Below are positions 44,876 through 54,943 of a stretch of DNA of 64,000 nucleotides, piece by piece. Position 1 is the first letter of the stretch, and every line of letters begins with the position of its first letter. Source of the stretch: Dysidea avara. Lineage: Eukaryota > Porifera > Demospongiae > Dictyoceratida > Dysideidae. The notes under the pieces are model-generated. The model ran no database searches. It was not told where the DNA came from and worked only from the letters and a program-made list of their open reading frames with translations. Position numbers and translations under genes: made by a program. The DNA lies in the NCBI RefSeq assembly GCF_963678975.1, contig NC_089280.1, positions 15,970,780 to 16,034,779 of the forward strand, written 5' to 3'.

Positions 44876-45780
44876 CTATACTATTAACTGCTTAAAAACA
44901 GTTTTATTTAATTTCTTTGTGGAATCACTTCACCTCACACACATGGATTTACTATTACATGTAAAAAGGCTGCACTGTTAAACTGATGTGCTATGGTAGC
45001 ACCTAAAATGTTATGATAGTTTTTCTATAGCTAAGTGCTAAATTTTGACTGCTTCATAGCACCTCTAAGTGCTACCATAGCACTTCAGTTGTAAAACTAT
45101 CGTTTTGCTTTATGCATGTAGTACTTGAAATGATGAAATCATTGAGTTGAAATTTAAAAAAAATTAAATTGGCTATAGCTATGTACATTGTCTGCTTGTC
45201 ACTTCACTTACATGTACATTTAATCAAAATTGTTGAATAAAGATTTCTTTTCAATCAGTAGGAGTTTAAAAGGGATTTTCTTAAATTTAATGTTACAATA
45301 ATAATCGAGCATTTTGTAGTTAAGGAATGAATAAAATAAGGAATTCATGGACAACCCTGGATAGGATATTTAGAATACTTTTAAGTAATAATCACAACAA
45401 ATTCAATGGATTTATATAAACTGTAAAATATAACTCACAAGTTGAAAAGCTGTATCAAAGTACTTTGATTGCTCTACTAAAATAGTCATTGACTGCTCTA
45501 TTAGAGTATCTAGGTTGTTTTGAAAAAGAGATAAAAGTGTAGTTTAGCTATGATGGACATTTGCTGTTGAAATATGGTGGCATAGCCATAGGGATTTTTG
45601 CAATGATAACTAGCAATAATATCACCACTGCCAGGAGTACTGAGCTAAAATTCAACCAAATGTCTGTCAAACCACAGAAACCCTGTGTCTAGATCCCCGC
45701 ATTCATGTTTAAAACAGTTTATCACAATAGAAACCATATAATAGTGTCAAAATCAGCCTAACACATTCTTGATTGGAATA
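44876..45780. other. Intergenic; one hairpin and one CTCTATTAGAG pair
   Basis: A hairpin lies at 44966-45105 (arms GATGTGCTATGGTAGCAC and GTGCTACCATAGCACTTC). Two motif copies lie at 45464-45510. A B-box-like TCTAGATCCCCGC near 45687 may mark another SINE relic. No gene seen. Confidence 0.55.
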
Positions 45781-46080
45781 CATACCAGAGATACAGTGGT
45801 CATTCTTATTTTGTCATGCAACTTTTAACCCATGGACACAGATAATTTGCTTTGCTACCTTAATTAAAGTATGCATGTTCACATGGGTGGAATCTGATTG
45901 AGTATTGCAGGCTGAACTGTATAGGCAAAGCATACCAGAGATACAGTGGTCATTCTTATTTTGTCATGCAACTTTTAACCCATGGACACAGATAATTTGC
46001 TTTGCTACCTTAATTAAAGTATGCATGTTCACATGGGTGGAATCCGATTGAGTATTGCAGGCTGAACTGTATAGGCAAAG
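45781..46080. repeat. 150-bp perfect tandem duplication
   Basis: 45781-45930 and 45931-46080 are the same apart from one base (AATCTGATTG versus AATCCGATTG). Such identity points to a very recent event. No gene is affected. Confidence 0.95.
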
Positions 46081-46330
46081 GCCCCATACACTGTATCCTT
46101 GTTGGTTATAAATTAAAGATTTCACTGCATGGAATTAATTTGTATATATAGTTGGAAATGGAAGTAGTTTACCTAAACTGGCATATTCTATAGAATCATT
46201 GTTTTGAAGGGAATTCTATGATACACTTGGTGTTGTTTCTCAATTTATGTCGAACACTACATGATGAGAGTCGAACAGCGAATGCAGGTTAGTGCTATAG
46301 GTATCCCATAGTATATACTAGCTTTAATCA

Positions 46331-46368
46331 TAGATAATATGTTCTACATAGAACATACTATCTATGCT
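46331..46368. repeat. Short hairpin
   Basis: CATAGATAATATGTTCTA is followed at once by its near-complement TAGAACATACTATCTATG. Confidence 0.75.
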
Positions 46369-46576
46369 TCAATATCTCTGGTGGCTGAGATACTGCATGT
46401 ATATGTAGACTGAGGGAACGTCACCACAATGTTTGCTTCTGTTATACCCACAATCGTTAGAAACCTGGCCTTTATAAGGTGCAGCTGTCTTGTGAGACTC
46501 TCCCCTCCTATTAGGTAAGTGGTACATAACAGTTATACAACGTGCACTCGTGCTGCGTACAACTATATATATAATA

Positions 46577-46660
46577 TGTATGTGACTGAGTCTGTGAAAG
46601 CAGGGCATGTGGGCACATAAAATTTGCCTACTTTTTCCATCCTTCATCACTGGCATAAGG
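46577..46660. mobile_element. Fragment of the GTGACTGGGCCTG MITE family
   Basis: GTGACTGAGTCTGTGAAAGC and GGGCATGTGGGCACA match the left end of the element at 22053-22305; the right end is missing. Confidence 0.65.
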
Positions 46661-46689
46661 TCTTGCAGAAATTTACTTATAACGCAAAA

Positions 46690-46845
46690 ATTACCATATC
46701 CTTTACGGGAAAATTTTAAGTAACCAGCGCTATCATACTTACGGAGTAACTTAAGTTACGTGTTCCGTCTTCATTACGGGGAAGCTTTAAGTACATCATC
46801 TCCGTCATCTTTACGGGAGAATTTTAAGTCATTGCGTCACATGAT
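46690..46845. repeat. Diverged minisatellite, about four units of 35-40 bp
   Basis: Units share TTACGGGA-AATTTTAAGT followed by an ATC-rich spacer (starts near 46697, 46739, 46774 and 46810). It ends just before the TIR-bounded element at 46850. Confidence 0.65.
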
Positions 46846-46925
46846 CTTAGGCCATACCTATTGGATCTTATGTTGCGCGGGCCCGACCGACTGTCTTTTT
46901 TCATAACCTAAAATGATAATGATAA

Positions 46926-46947
46926 TCACGTGATTTTTGATCACGTG
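46926..46947. promoter_or_regulatory. Two E-boxes CACGTG just upstream of the 300-residue gene
   Basis: CACGTG at 46927-46932 and 46942-46947, 8 and 23 bp before the ATG. A TCACGTGA palindrome also precedes the genes at 48519 and 60890 (mirror distance 50-60 bp). They may bind bHLH factors. Confidence 0.55.
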
Positions 46948-46954
46948 TTCTAAT

Positions 46955-48033
46955 ATGGCTTCTAACTCGTGCGCGTGGTTAAGCGTGATTGTAAAAGAAG
47001 GGCTGAAGCTTGTACAGCGTTCAAAAATAATCAGTTGTAATTGGGAAAACTCTTTTGGTGATTTACTTTCGAAGTCGTACAGCACAGAAAGAAGAGTTGT
47101 AAAAGTGGAGATCTCCCAGACTGATCAATTTTTGTCTACCCACGAGGTTTGCTTATATAGCTATATAGCTAGGGCTATATTACTATTATTATTGAATTAT
47201 GTATGTATGTGAATGTTATACAGTAGAATACAGTTATTAAAAGGTATTTAATATTTATAAATCATATAGCTACTCACTGTATTATGCCATGCGAACTTCA
47301 TTTCCTGTGCCTTTCATAAAAGGTCAGCATTGATGCCCCAGTGTTTCTCTGTAATCAGTTTCATTGCAAGTTTGTATGCTTTACATTGGAAGATAATAGA
47401 AGTGTGAGCACTTCTTTGTCCTGTACACACAGTGGAGACAAACCTAACGCCTTCCAGGTTATGATGTCTGCAGCTCACAAGACAGTGTTACCCCGACCAT
47501 ATGATGAACAGCCATTGAGAGGTGATCATGCCATTTACAATAAATTACTTGAACTGTTGAACAGCAGAAACTTAGGATGGAGTCCAGGTATTGTTGAAAC
47601 CACAGGTATAAAGTTTTTGAAGGCCCTTACAGATTGCTTGTGGATGCTGGATCCACATCATGATCAATTTTCCTCACGAGCTTACATAATCCCAGAAGTT
47701 TTTCTGGGTTTACAAATTGATTACTCGAAGCTGTATACCTGTGGTTCTGAATTATTTCCGCCAACTTCATGCCGCTATGACTTGATAGTTACACGTGCAG
47801 CTCTGATATGCAGTGATTCCATTGAAGTACAATATTACAGTGCAACGCTCGTATCGTTTCCTCTAATCTGTTACTTTTGTGGCTTACCAGATGGACTGGT
47901 CAATGATGATTCCATCAAAGAGTTACGCAAGCAATACGCTGTTGTACGGCCAATCTGTTTTTTGTGTAGATCTAGTGGCAAAAGGCCTGCCACTAGACAA
48001 CCTAATAATATGAAGAAGCAAAAGAAAAACTAA
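46955..48033 (+). CDS. 300-residue Cys-rich nuclear-type protein inside a TIR element
   Basis: Two exons, 46955-47146 and 47323-48033, phase 0, with donor GAG/GTTTGC and acceptor ATAAAAG/GTC. The ATG at 46955 is chosen because it is followed by an open exon and directly preceded by two E-boxes; an upstream in-frame ATG at 46937 overlaps the second E-box. The 300-residue product has an N-terminal region with no recognised domain. A motif Asn-Ala-Phe-x-Val-Met-Met-x-Ala-Ala-His follows (about residues 110-120). Near the end come two Cys pairs, Cys-Tyr-Phe-Cys and Cys-Phe-Leu-Cys, spaced as in a treble-clef zinc site. The tail is Lys-Arg-Pro-Ala-Thr-Arg, then Lys-Lys-Gln-Lys-Lys, a classic bipartite nuclear import signal. 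It is intact. The function is not known; no transposase or nuclease motif was found. Confidence 0.82.
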
Positions 48034-48455
48034 AACCATACGTATAGTTACATAGGTTCATTTTTGGTAACAAATGCTTTCGTATTTGTATTGATGTACC
48101 ATGCTTTATGTAGTTTGAATTTTAAAGTTTAGTAGCCATGTACTGTGATACTTTTTATGTTTACATTAAATAATACTATTGAAAAAACTATCATTATCAT
48201 TATCAAATCGACCTACCTACCCATATTTTTCAAGGTTTCGCCCGTGCAACATAAGATCCAATAGGTATGGCCTTAGTTATCTGTAGTTGTGACGTGTCTG
48301 CCTCCCACTGTCACGCAATCCGTCTCATGAATTCACTACTACAGTACCGTATTTATTAGCTTATTACCGGGCTGCTATATAAGCTTTTGCTTTTCAAATC
48401 AATTGTGGTACCATCGCGCACACCCTCTATGATCACTCGCTGCCTTAGCTAGTAT

Positions 48456-48461
48456 CACGTG
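48456..48461. promoter_or_regulatory. E-box CACGTG before the B-box gene relic
   Basis: A TCACGTGA palindrome lies about 60 bp before the ATG at 48519. Confidence 0.45.
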
Positions 48462-48518
48462 ATTTTAGAGGCCCTTTACCACTTGATTTTGATCATGTGA
48501 CTTTGGCGGTTCAACCAC

Positions 48519-49089
48519 ATGGATTGTGAACTGTGCTGTAATGAGGCTGCAGATTTTCTATGCTATGACTGCAGTCCTGAAGGAAGGCCTCTTTGCAGCA
48601 GTTGCTCAGAATTATTACAACGTAACCCCAAAAGAACTGGACATTCACTGGTGAGTCTTATACCTCATGAATCTTCATACAAAATTAAATAATACTGTGT
48701 TGTGTGCATAGGTGCCTGTAGAAGAGAGTCCCAGCACCTGACTGCCCAGCACCAACACTGTTAGTTCTCAGAGCTCCCATCACAGTAATGATTCTTTGAA
48801 TGGTGCCGAGGCCAGTAAAGTTTTAATTTTAGTTGAATCTTTTTCGCTTCTCTCCTTTTATCCGTATCAGAAGTCCATCATTGATGCTGTACTGGACATG
48901 AAGAACACAATCATTATCCAATCTACTGGAAATATGAAAAGTCTTTGCTTTCAATTCCCACGTCTGGTCCTGGATGCCAACTTTGTCAGGCTAGCTCCTA
49001 TAATTATAAATGAAGGGAAAAACATTCGGGATTGGATCTCAGTATTTGATCTCAGAATGGAACCACTGTACCACCATGGTAGCTACTGA
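48519..49089 (+). pseudogene. B-box zinc finger / RecQ-like helicase, broken
   Basis: Exon 1 (48519-48650, phase 0, donor GTGAGT) encodes a B-box-like finger: Cys-Glu-Leu-Cys, Cys-Tyr-Asp-Cys, Cys-Ser-Ser-Cys and a closing His. The next exon starts after GTGTGCATAG at 48712 but meets a TGA after nine codons. Beyond it the frame is open and reads like the start of a RecQ-type helicase: Phe-Tyr-Pro-Tyr-Gln-Lys-Ser-Ile-Ile-Asp-Ala-Val, then Thr-Ile-Ile-Ile-Gln-Ser-Thr-Gly and Lys-Ser-Leu-Cys-Phe-Gln-Phe-Pro. In the ATP-binding motif I the usual Gly-Ser-Gly-Lys-Ser is replaced by Gly-Asn-Met-Lys-Ser, and the helicase core breaks off after about 90 residues. Stop, lost motif and truncation all say pseudogene. 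Confidence 0.72.
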
Positions 49090-49739
49090 CTTCATGGATT
49101 TGTCAATATATAGCAATATGTTAATCTGTGCCAACCCTAACCATAACTTTAGTATTGCCTGTTTAGCAAAATGATGACTTTCACTGTCCGTATGAAGGTA
49201 ATTTTTTCTGAGCTCAAGGCGAGCATGGGTTGAAGTGAATAACTGAACAGACCCTAACCAAATTTATACTAGTGTGTTTGATAATACTGAAGTCTGTTGA
49301 TAAATATTAGTGGTAACATATGAAGAATTAAATAAATAGACTGGTTAAGTTGGCTGGAAGAATAGCCTCTATGCTTATTAATGCACTATCAACAGGGTCA
49401 GTAAAATATTTGCAAGTGTTAATATACCCTAGCAAAATATTGTAGGTACGTAGCAACTATGGGCAGCACTAGTTAGGTACCATAAAATGATGGTGACTTA
49501 ATTTTGGCAAATCAGCATGCAAAGCAGGAAACGTTTGGCAAACATACTGTATATGGCCAGTACTGAACAGTATAAAAATAACTAATAGGCAAATAAAGTT
49601 TGGCAAATTTCCTTTGTTTGTCAAATTTGCTTAAGCCACGCTAAATTTTTGTTGTTTATGGTAGTAACAAACCTAACAGTATCTTCAGAACAGCCAATAA
49701 ATATTTCGGATAGATTGATACAGAATTTAAAAAAACAGA
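49090..49739. other. Intergenic or intron, no gene seen
   Basis: AT-rich. Several GGCAAAT / TTTGGCAAA words (49500-49620) recur loosely. Nothing else is recognised. Confidence 0.45.
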
Positions 49740-50060
49740 ATTTTGTAATGACGGACTGCCTTCAGTCAGAACGGGTAAGGATACAAGCTCGCTGTTAGAT
49801 GCTGACCGTTGCCTTTTGGCATACTGTAGTATATACAATGCACACAAATCATGCCATTCGCATGCTTTCATTTGTCCTCCTTTTTGTCCAATTTCTTACA
49901 GTGCAAGGTGTTGATTCTGTAGCTCTGTTATGGTTTCCCAGTGAATTGTCCATTTCTCCATAATGACTGGATTGAATACAGAAGGGCTTTTCTACTAAGT
50001 GTTGTTTAAATGCTGTGTAATGGGGACATAGCTGTTACACTAAATAAATGACACGGCTAA
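49740..50060. repeat. Repeat family X, partial copy
   Basis: GACGGACTGCCTTCAG, GTTGCCTTTTGGCATAC, ACAATGCACAC, TTTGTCCTCCTTTTTGTCC and TGTGTAATGGGGACATAGC follow the order of the 2820-3700 copy, diverged. Confidence 0.6.
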
Positions 50061-50314
50061 CAAACTTTTACAAATTGATAGGAGGGACACACATTCGGAC
50101 AATATTGTCTGTGTTAGCTATGCCAAATGAGCTATGCACAGGATTACCAGCACACTGATTTCTAAGCACACCATACAAGTACAAGAAATACGATTACATT
50201 TGTTAACTTATTTGCAACACAATTATCACTGTAATTAGAGTCTTGTATGTAACATGTGCTGATAAACAAGTTATTAAATTCTGTTATAACAAAAACAGGT
50301 AGAAAGAAAAATAT

Positions 50315-50790
50315 TAATAAGCTTTGGATTCATGGAGAAAGGTCAGGAAACAAGGGAGATTGCCAGCACCTGTGGACCCCTACTGACTGTTCTGTGTGTG
50401 CAACATTATAATACTGTTAATATATATTGGTTAATGGCTTAATGATTAATGTTATATGCTATTGGTAGATCAGAGGATGCTAAAAAGAAACGTTTACAAA
50501 GCAAGAGAAGCCAAGAGATACTGCAGCTATCTATGGTCCTCCAGACAAGCAGCAACACTTTTTGAATGATGAAGATGACTTAAAGCAGGTAAGAAAAAAA
50601 GGGCGCCAATCCTAGCAATAAACCCAAGATAGGAGGAAAAGTAAAGGCAAAATATGACTGAGAGTGGTTTACAGGAGAACTGGTTGCCTACAATAAAGAC
50701 ATTGATCAGTGGACAATTTACTTTAAAGTACCAATTATGTGATTTTTTCCAGACAGACGTTAAAATGGAATACGACAAGCTTTAAGTAGG
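50315..50790 (+). pseudogene. Possible 3' exons of a decayed chromatin- or helicase-type gene
   Basis: At 50318-50407 a frame reads Trp-Ile-His-Gly-Glu-Arg, Lys-Gly-Asp-Cys-Gln-His-Leu-Trp-Thr-Pro-Thr-Asp-Cys-Ser-Val-Cys, a His/Cys-rich segment. At about 50625-50710 a frame reads Gly-Gly-Lys-Val-Lys-Ala-Lys-Tyr-Asp, a TGA, Trp-Phe-Thr-Gly-Glu-Leu-Val-Ala-Tyr-Asn, then Gln-Trp-Thr-Ile-Tyr-Phe-Lys, which resembles a small Tudor-like barrel. A frame change leads to Thr-Asp-Val-Lys-Met-Glu-Tyr. They could be the 3' part of the broken RecQ-like gene at 48519 or a separate gene. Low confidence in joining them. Confidence 0.45.
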
Positions 50791-51092
50791 ACATTTTTAT
50801 TATGTAATTGTGATATTGACATAAAATTACAATTTCATGCCTACATGTACTGAGACATATCGACAATATAAACCCCCATGTAGCAAAACTTGAGGTTCAT
50901 GGCTAAGAGGGGATATACACAGTTGCATGTATATGTGATCTATATTCTGACTTTAAGCCAGGCTTTAGTAGTACAAGTGTAGTGGCTGGCATCCAAAGAA
51001 TGTTTCAAATCTTGCATTGGTATTGCTCTTGGGCACCCTTAAATTTTAACAATACAAACCTCCACCTTCCCTTAATGGACCATGTCCACAAT

Positions 51093-51738
51093 TAGAGGTG
51101 TACCGATAATCAGATTGGCCACCAATATGGGAATTTTAGCCCATATTGGTAATTGGTAAAGGTGCTACAAGAATCGATATTGCTAGCAATATTCACACAG
51201 TGGGATTACATTGGTTTCTTACTTAATCAGTGGCACTTTTAGTGTCACTGCTCCTTGTTTATTGAGGCTGTGCTGAACAAAGCTAGAAGCCATACAAACA
51301 CAGGTGATTTTTTCCTTGCTGAAGTGCTTATCCATTGTTTAAAATGAAATAGTAAAAGCCAGTACTTTAGAGATGATGAAAAAGCCACAGGAGAACTAAG
51401 GAAGGCAGAATCTGTCTTCTCTACCAGCCATTAAAATGTGAAGTAATGCAAAGTAATTCGTTTAAGCCTTGATGGGAGCATGCATAAAATAATTATTTGT
51501 GGTGCTTCTGGGTTGCACAATGGAAGTGACACCACAAACATAGACCATAGATTGCATTTAGCATAAAAGAGCTACAGTAGATCATAGATAGGTATAGTAT
51601 TATCTACGGCTGGCTACATTTGTTAAAAACTGTGCCTTGCAAATATCAGATCGACCATCAGTTATTGGTTTAATTTCTTTAAGTGACATCAGTATCGGAT
51701 ATCGGAAAATGGCAAAAACCCATATCGGTAAACCTCTA
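51093..51738. mobile_element. hAT-type MITE, TAGAGGTGTACCGATA ends, 646 bp
   Basis: The ends TAGAGGTGTACCGATA and TATCGGTAAACCTCTA are inverted repeats, with a perfect 8-bp duplication, tccacaat (51085-51092 and 51739-51746). Inside, CCGATA / TATCGG words recur in the subterminal parts. Confidence 0.92.
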
Positions 51739-52454
51739 TCCACAATGACATCATAATTGACAAAATAGCCATGTTAGTGGGGTCTTCACTACGTTTTCAA
51801 CTGTAGTAGCCAAAAGGAATTTCACTTGTGACTTTTATGACATGGAACCATTAGATAAGGTTGCATGTATGAACAAGTGATGTGACTAAGCAAAACCAGA
51901 CCAAAGTTGTGATGTGGATACAAACTATCCAAATTTGTCTTGTAAGTAGATGTATATGCCTCACCTTCCCACTTGCTGCAGTGCATGCATTATCATCACA
52001 TCTCCCAATACCCCTCTGTACAATTGCAAGTTCCCCACTATTGCCACCATTTTTATGTTGTGGTATCATTGTGGATAAGGTTCATACCCTCAGCCCATAC
52101 TTGTGGTATTCGGACATTACATTGATAGGTGCACTTAAGGGTATACAGGACTAAACAAGCTGAGAGATACCTTGCTACAACTATTTGGTTTCTCGTGGTT
52201 TGAATTGGCCATTATGATTATCAAATGTACAACTACATTAATTTTATTCCCATAATGCCTATCCCCCCAACACAGTATGGGCAGGGTGAGAAATGAGTGG
52301 GGATTCACAAATCGAAGTGGAAAATACCCCACCGTTTCCCCTCCCAACTTTGAAGCTATTCCAAAGAACCAACACGATGCCAAGAAAACTAATGCCAAAG
52401 GCCATTTTAAATAGTGAATCTCCATAAGGCTAATTCCGTCTGTACTGTGTGTAC
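51739..52454. other. Intergenic, no gene seen
   Basis: Several short frames on both strands (51851-52425) overlap one another and show no domain or splice context. Confidence 0.5.
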
Positions 52455-52560
52455 CAGGGGCAGATTTAGGGAGTGGGTGGGCTAAGGTGGCTGTAGCCCC
52501 CCTTCCTTAGTACTTAGCCAATAAAACCCTATATCTTCTGTGTGTATCATTATTTCAGGA
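52455..52560. mobile_element. GGCGGATC-type MITE end, unpaired
   Basis: CAGGGGCAGATTTAGGGAG is a typical left end of this group, but no matching right end with a duplication could be found between here and 53553. Confidence 0.5.
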
Positions 52561-53553
52561 ACTATATGCACCACTACCAACACAAATAATGACTATGTAA
52601 CTATACCTATTGTTCAACTCTGTTCCAGTAGAATATAGTTTCCGTTTCCTCTAAAGTTCTTCAAAAACAAGTTTCGATTGTAGGTTGCATCTCCAGTTAC
52701 AAAAGTTGTAATTGTGGATTTTGTTTTATTCAAATGGTTAGCAGTGTGGCTAAAAGAGGTGACTAGTGTGGTTTTTATATTTAAAAAGAATTATATGATT
52801 CAAAAAGTGTTAGTTGGTTTAATTGGTTAGATTTATCAGCTTCAGTATAATATGTAGCTACCAACTTAGCCATTTAGCAAACTGTAGTCTTTGCATATTC
52901 ACCCACTTTGCTTTAAATGTAAAATCTGTACCAGTTACCTTCTGATGTGACCCCTTACTGTGGGTTATGGTGCTGGCATTTGTAACTAGCCTATAGTTCA
53001 GTCTTCATAACCTGGCAGATCTAATAAATTGACTATCACAACAATAAATTCAGAAAGCCCATAAATGCAAATATAGTTGCACTTTGCTAAGGATTGCCAG
53101 TGGACTAGCTAATAGCTACTAGTACCCTTCATTGCATTCTGTTTTCAGTGCACTTCATTGGTTTTATGGCTAACAAATAGGCTAAGGAGCATGCATCATA
53201 GTTGTGGCGTTCAACACCACTACTACTTAGCTATACATGTTTCTGCTTCACAGATTTAGGCATGGCTAAGAAGAGCTGATGCATTATGACATATAGCTAG
53301 CTATATCTAAAAGCTTGGTAGCTACAAGTGAAAAGGAATGCATGATAGCTATACTCAATGCATACTGCAATCAGTCTTGATTTAACGGAAAAGTAAAATT
53401 TGAATGATAAAATAATAAACTGAAATTCCATTGTTTTCCACTGAAAAACTGCTAAAATACTCTCAGATTCACCTTTAGAGGGCCTAATTTTCAAACATTT
53501 CCTGGGAATTCCCCCAGACCCCCTAGGTTGGTTTGCACACTAATGTAGTGACT
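52561..53553. other. Intergenic, no gene seen
   Basis: AT-rich. GGGAATTCCCCCAGACCCCC at about 53505 is like the inner part of GGCGGATC-type MITEs and may be the remains of one. Confidence 0.45.
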
Positions 53554-53561
53554 ATTCCAAA

Positions 53562-53883
53562 CAGGGGTGGATCCAGACTTATGGAAAGTGGGGGTCAAAA
53601 TTTAACTGAGGCACTTTGTTTCTGGTTTGATAAGGTGAGACCAAAAAAAGGTAACAACCAGCTGACAATAGTTGCCCACCTCACCAACCATGCATTTATA
53701 GCTGATAAAGTACATAAAAATCCTTAAATAGCTCACTACACACTGTTCTAATACTGTGACAGCTTTATTAGAGTGACTGCTCTATTAGAGTATCTCGATC
53801 TTGGTATACTAATAATTTTTGGAGGGGGGGGGGGGGGGGGGGTCAAGAGCCCCCTTTGACCCCCCCCCCTATATCCGCCCTTG
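53562..53883. mobile_element. hAT-type MITE, 322 bp, complete
   Basis: It starts CAGGGGTGGATCCAGA and ends ATATCCGCCCTTG. A perfect 8-bp duplication, attccaaa (53554-53561 and 53884-53891), fixes both borders. It holds the CTCTATTAGAG motif (53775-53800) and a G run of 20 then C run near the right end. A truncated relative is at 23415. Confidence 0.92.
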
Positions 53884-53984
53884 ATTCCAAATAGCTAATT
53901 TTACCATGGATATACTACATGAATCTTACAACTAGGGCCTTGTGAGAAGGCTTGGCATCTTCTGATGTCTGGCTATTTTTTTAT

Positions 53985-54069
53985 TTTTTTATTAATGCTT
54001 TACAGCACAAGTGCTGAGGGTCTGTAGGACACCTGGTCCTATAGCCCGCTCAAAGACTTTAGCTACTTA
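53985..54069 (+). repeat. LINE 3'-tail-like fragment
   Basis: TTTATTAATGCTTTACAGCA, then AAGTGCTGAGGGTCTGTAGG, shared with 43331 and (inverse) 42712. It ends against the MITE at 54070. Confidence 0.5.
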
Positions 54070-54602
54070 TAGTGCGTTTACACTAGCAGTTGGGCACGGT
54101 ACGGTACAGTACAGCACGGCACGGTACGCTTAATTTTGCTAGTGTAAATGGGTATCGATCCGAGCCAAACCGTTACGTGCCGGGCTGACCTGGCCCTGCT
54201 ACTTCAACCGTGCTGGCTCGGTACGGCACGGCACAGTAGACAAATTGAAACAAACCTTGCTATATCCTTGGATGCTGCACGTAAATACGATGGCTTCTAC
54301 CATGGCCAAACGTGAAACAAAGTCCAGTTACCAAGTTCAACTTGAATGAGCTGTCCATAGAGCGATAGCCGCTGATATTGTCCTTCAAACGGATTGCCGG
54401 TAACTTGTACGACAGCAACAGCTTGAAACAAGCTTGAAAACGGCGAGGGAATCTCGTAGGACGATACTTTAGCCATCACGTGCTTATGTATAAACTTGCC
54501 CAGCACGGTTATTTCCTTACCAATGTAAACGCGCACTTAAAACGTAGCGTACCGTGCCGTGCTGTACCGTACCGAGCTGGAGCTACTAGTGTAAACGCAC
54601 TA
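54070..54602. mobile_element. PIF/Harbinger-like MITE, TAGTGCGTTTACACTAG ends, 533 bp
   Basis: TAGTGCGTTTACACTAG and its inverse CTAGTGTAAACGCACTA form the ends, followed by inverted blocks of GTACGGTACGGT type. TTA lies on each side (54067-54069 and 54603-54605), the 3-bp duplication of PIF/Harbinger. An unexplained 16-bp direct repeat (agactttarctactta) also stands at 54054-54069 and 54605-54620. The minus-strand frame 54297-54536 has no recognised domain. Confidence 0.8.
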
Positions 54603-54625
54603 TTAGACTTTAACTACTTAAGTGT

Positions 54626-54943
54626 TTGTCAGCACTTCAAACCTACCTAGGCCTATCTGTATCAATCACCAATGCTTTCCGACTAGGGAAAAGATCTGAT
54701 AAGCCAAGACTTTTGAAAGTGTCTCTCAGTTCCACTCAAAAAAGAGCTTCTATCCTAAAGAACAAAACAAAACTCAGATCTACCACAAATCCACCAAATA
54801 TTCGTTCCTTGTTTATAACACCAGATCTCACCCCACTTGAACAAAAGAAACACAAAGCGCTGAGGCAGCAACTGGCTGACATGAATAAGTCAGAAAATGT
54901 TTATATGATAAAAAATGGGAAAATAGTGCGGAGGAATACTTGA
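54626..54943 (+). pseudogene. LINE copy 2 ORF1, C-terminal part
   Basis: 105 codons: Arg-Leu-Gly-Lys-Arg, Pro-Arg-Leu-Leu-Lys-Val, then a basic helix and Phe-Ile-Thr-Pro-Asp-Leu-Thr-Pro-Leu-Glu and Leu-Arg-Gln-Gln-Leu. It is the RNA-binding C-terminal half of the LINE ORF1. The N-terminal PHD finger and coiled coil are not in this copy. The stop overlaps the ORF2 start codon by four bases. Confidence 0.7.

Larger units (their letters stand above)
46850..48272. mobile_element. PIF/Harbinger-like TIR element carrying a two-exon gene, 1423 bp
   Basis: Inverted repeats of 33 bp with one mismatch begin GGCCATACCTATTGGATCTT at both ends (46850-46882 and 48240-48272). TTA lies on each side (46847-46849 and 48273-48275), the 3-bp TWA duplication of PIF/Harbinger. 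Nearly the whole interior is one gene with promoter, intron and a polyadenylation signal (ATTAAA near 48166). The encoded protein does not show the DDE transposase motifs, so either it is an accessory protein of the family or a captured host gene. Confidence 0.85.

Noticed and set aside
54297-54536. 79-codon minus-strand frame as a gene
   Set aside because: Internal to a Harbinger-like MITE with no recognised domain.
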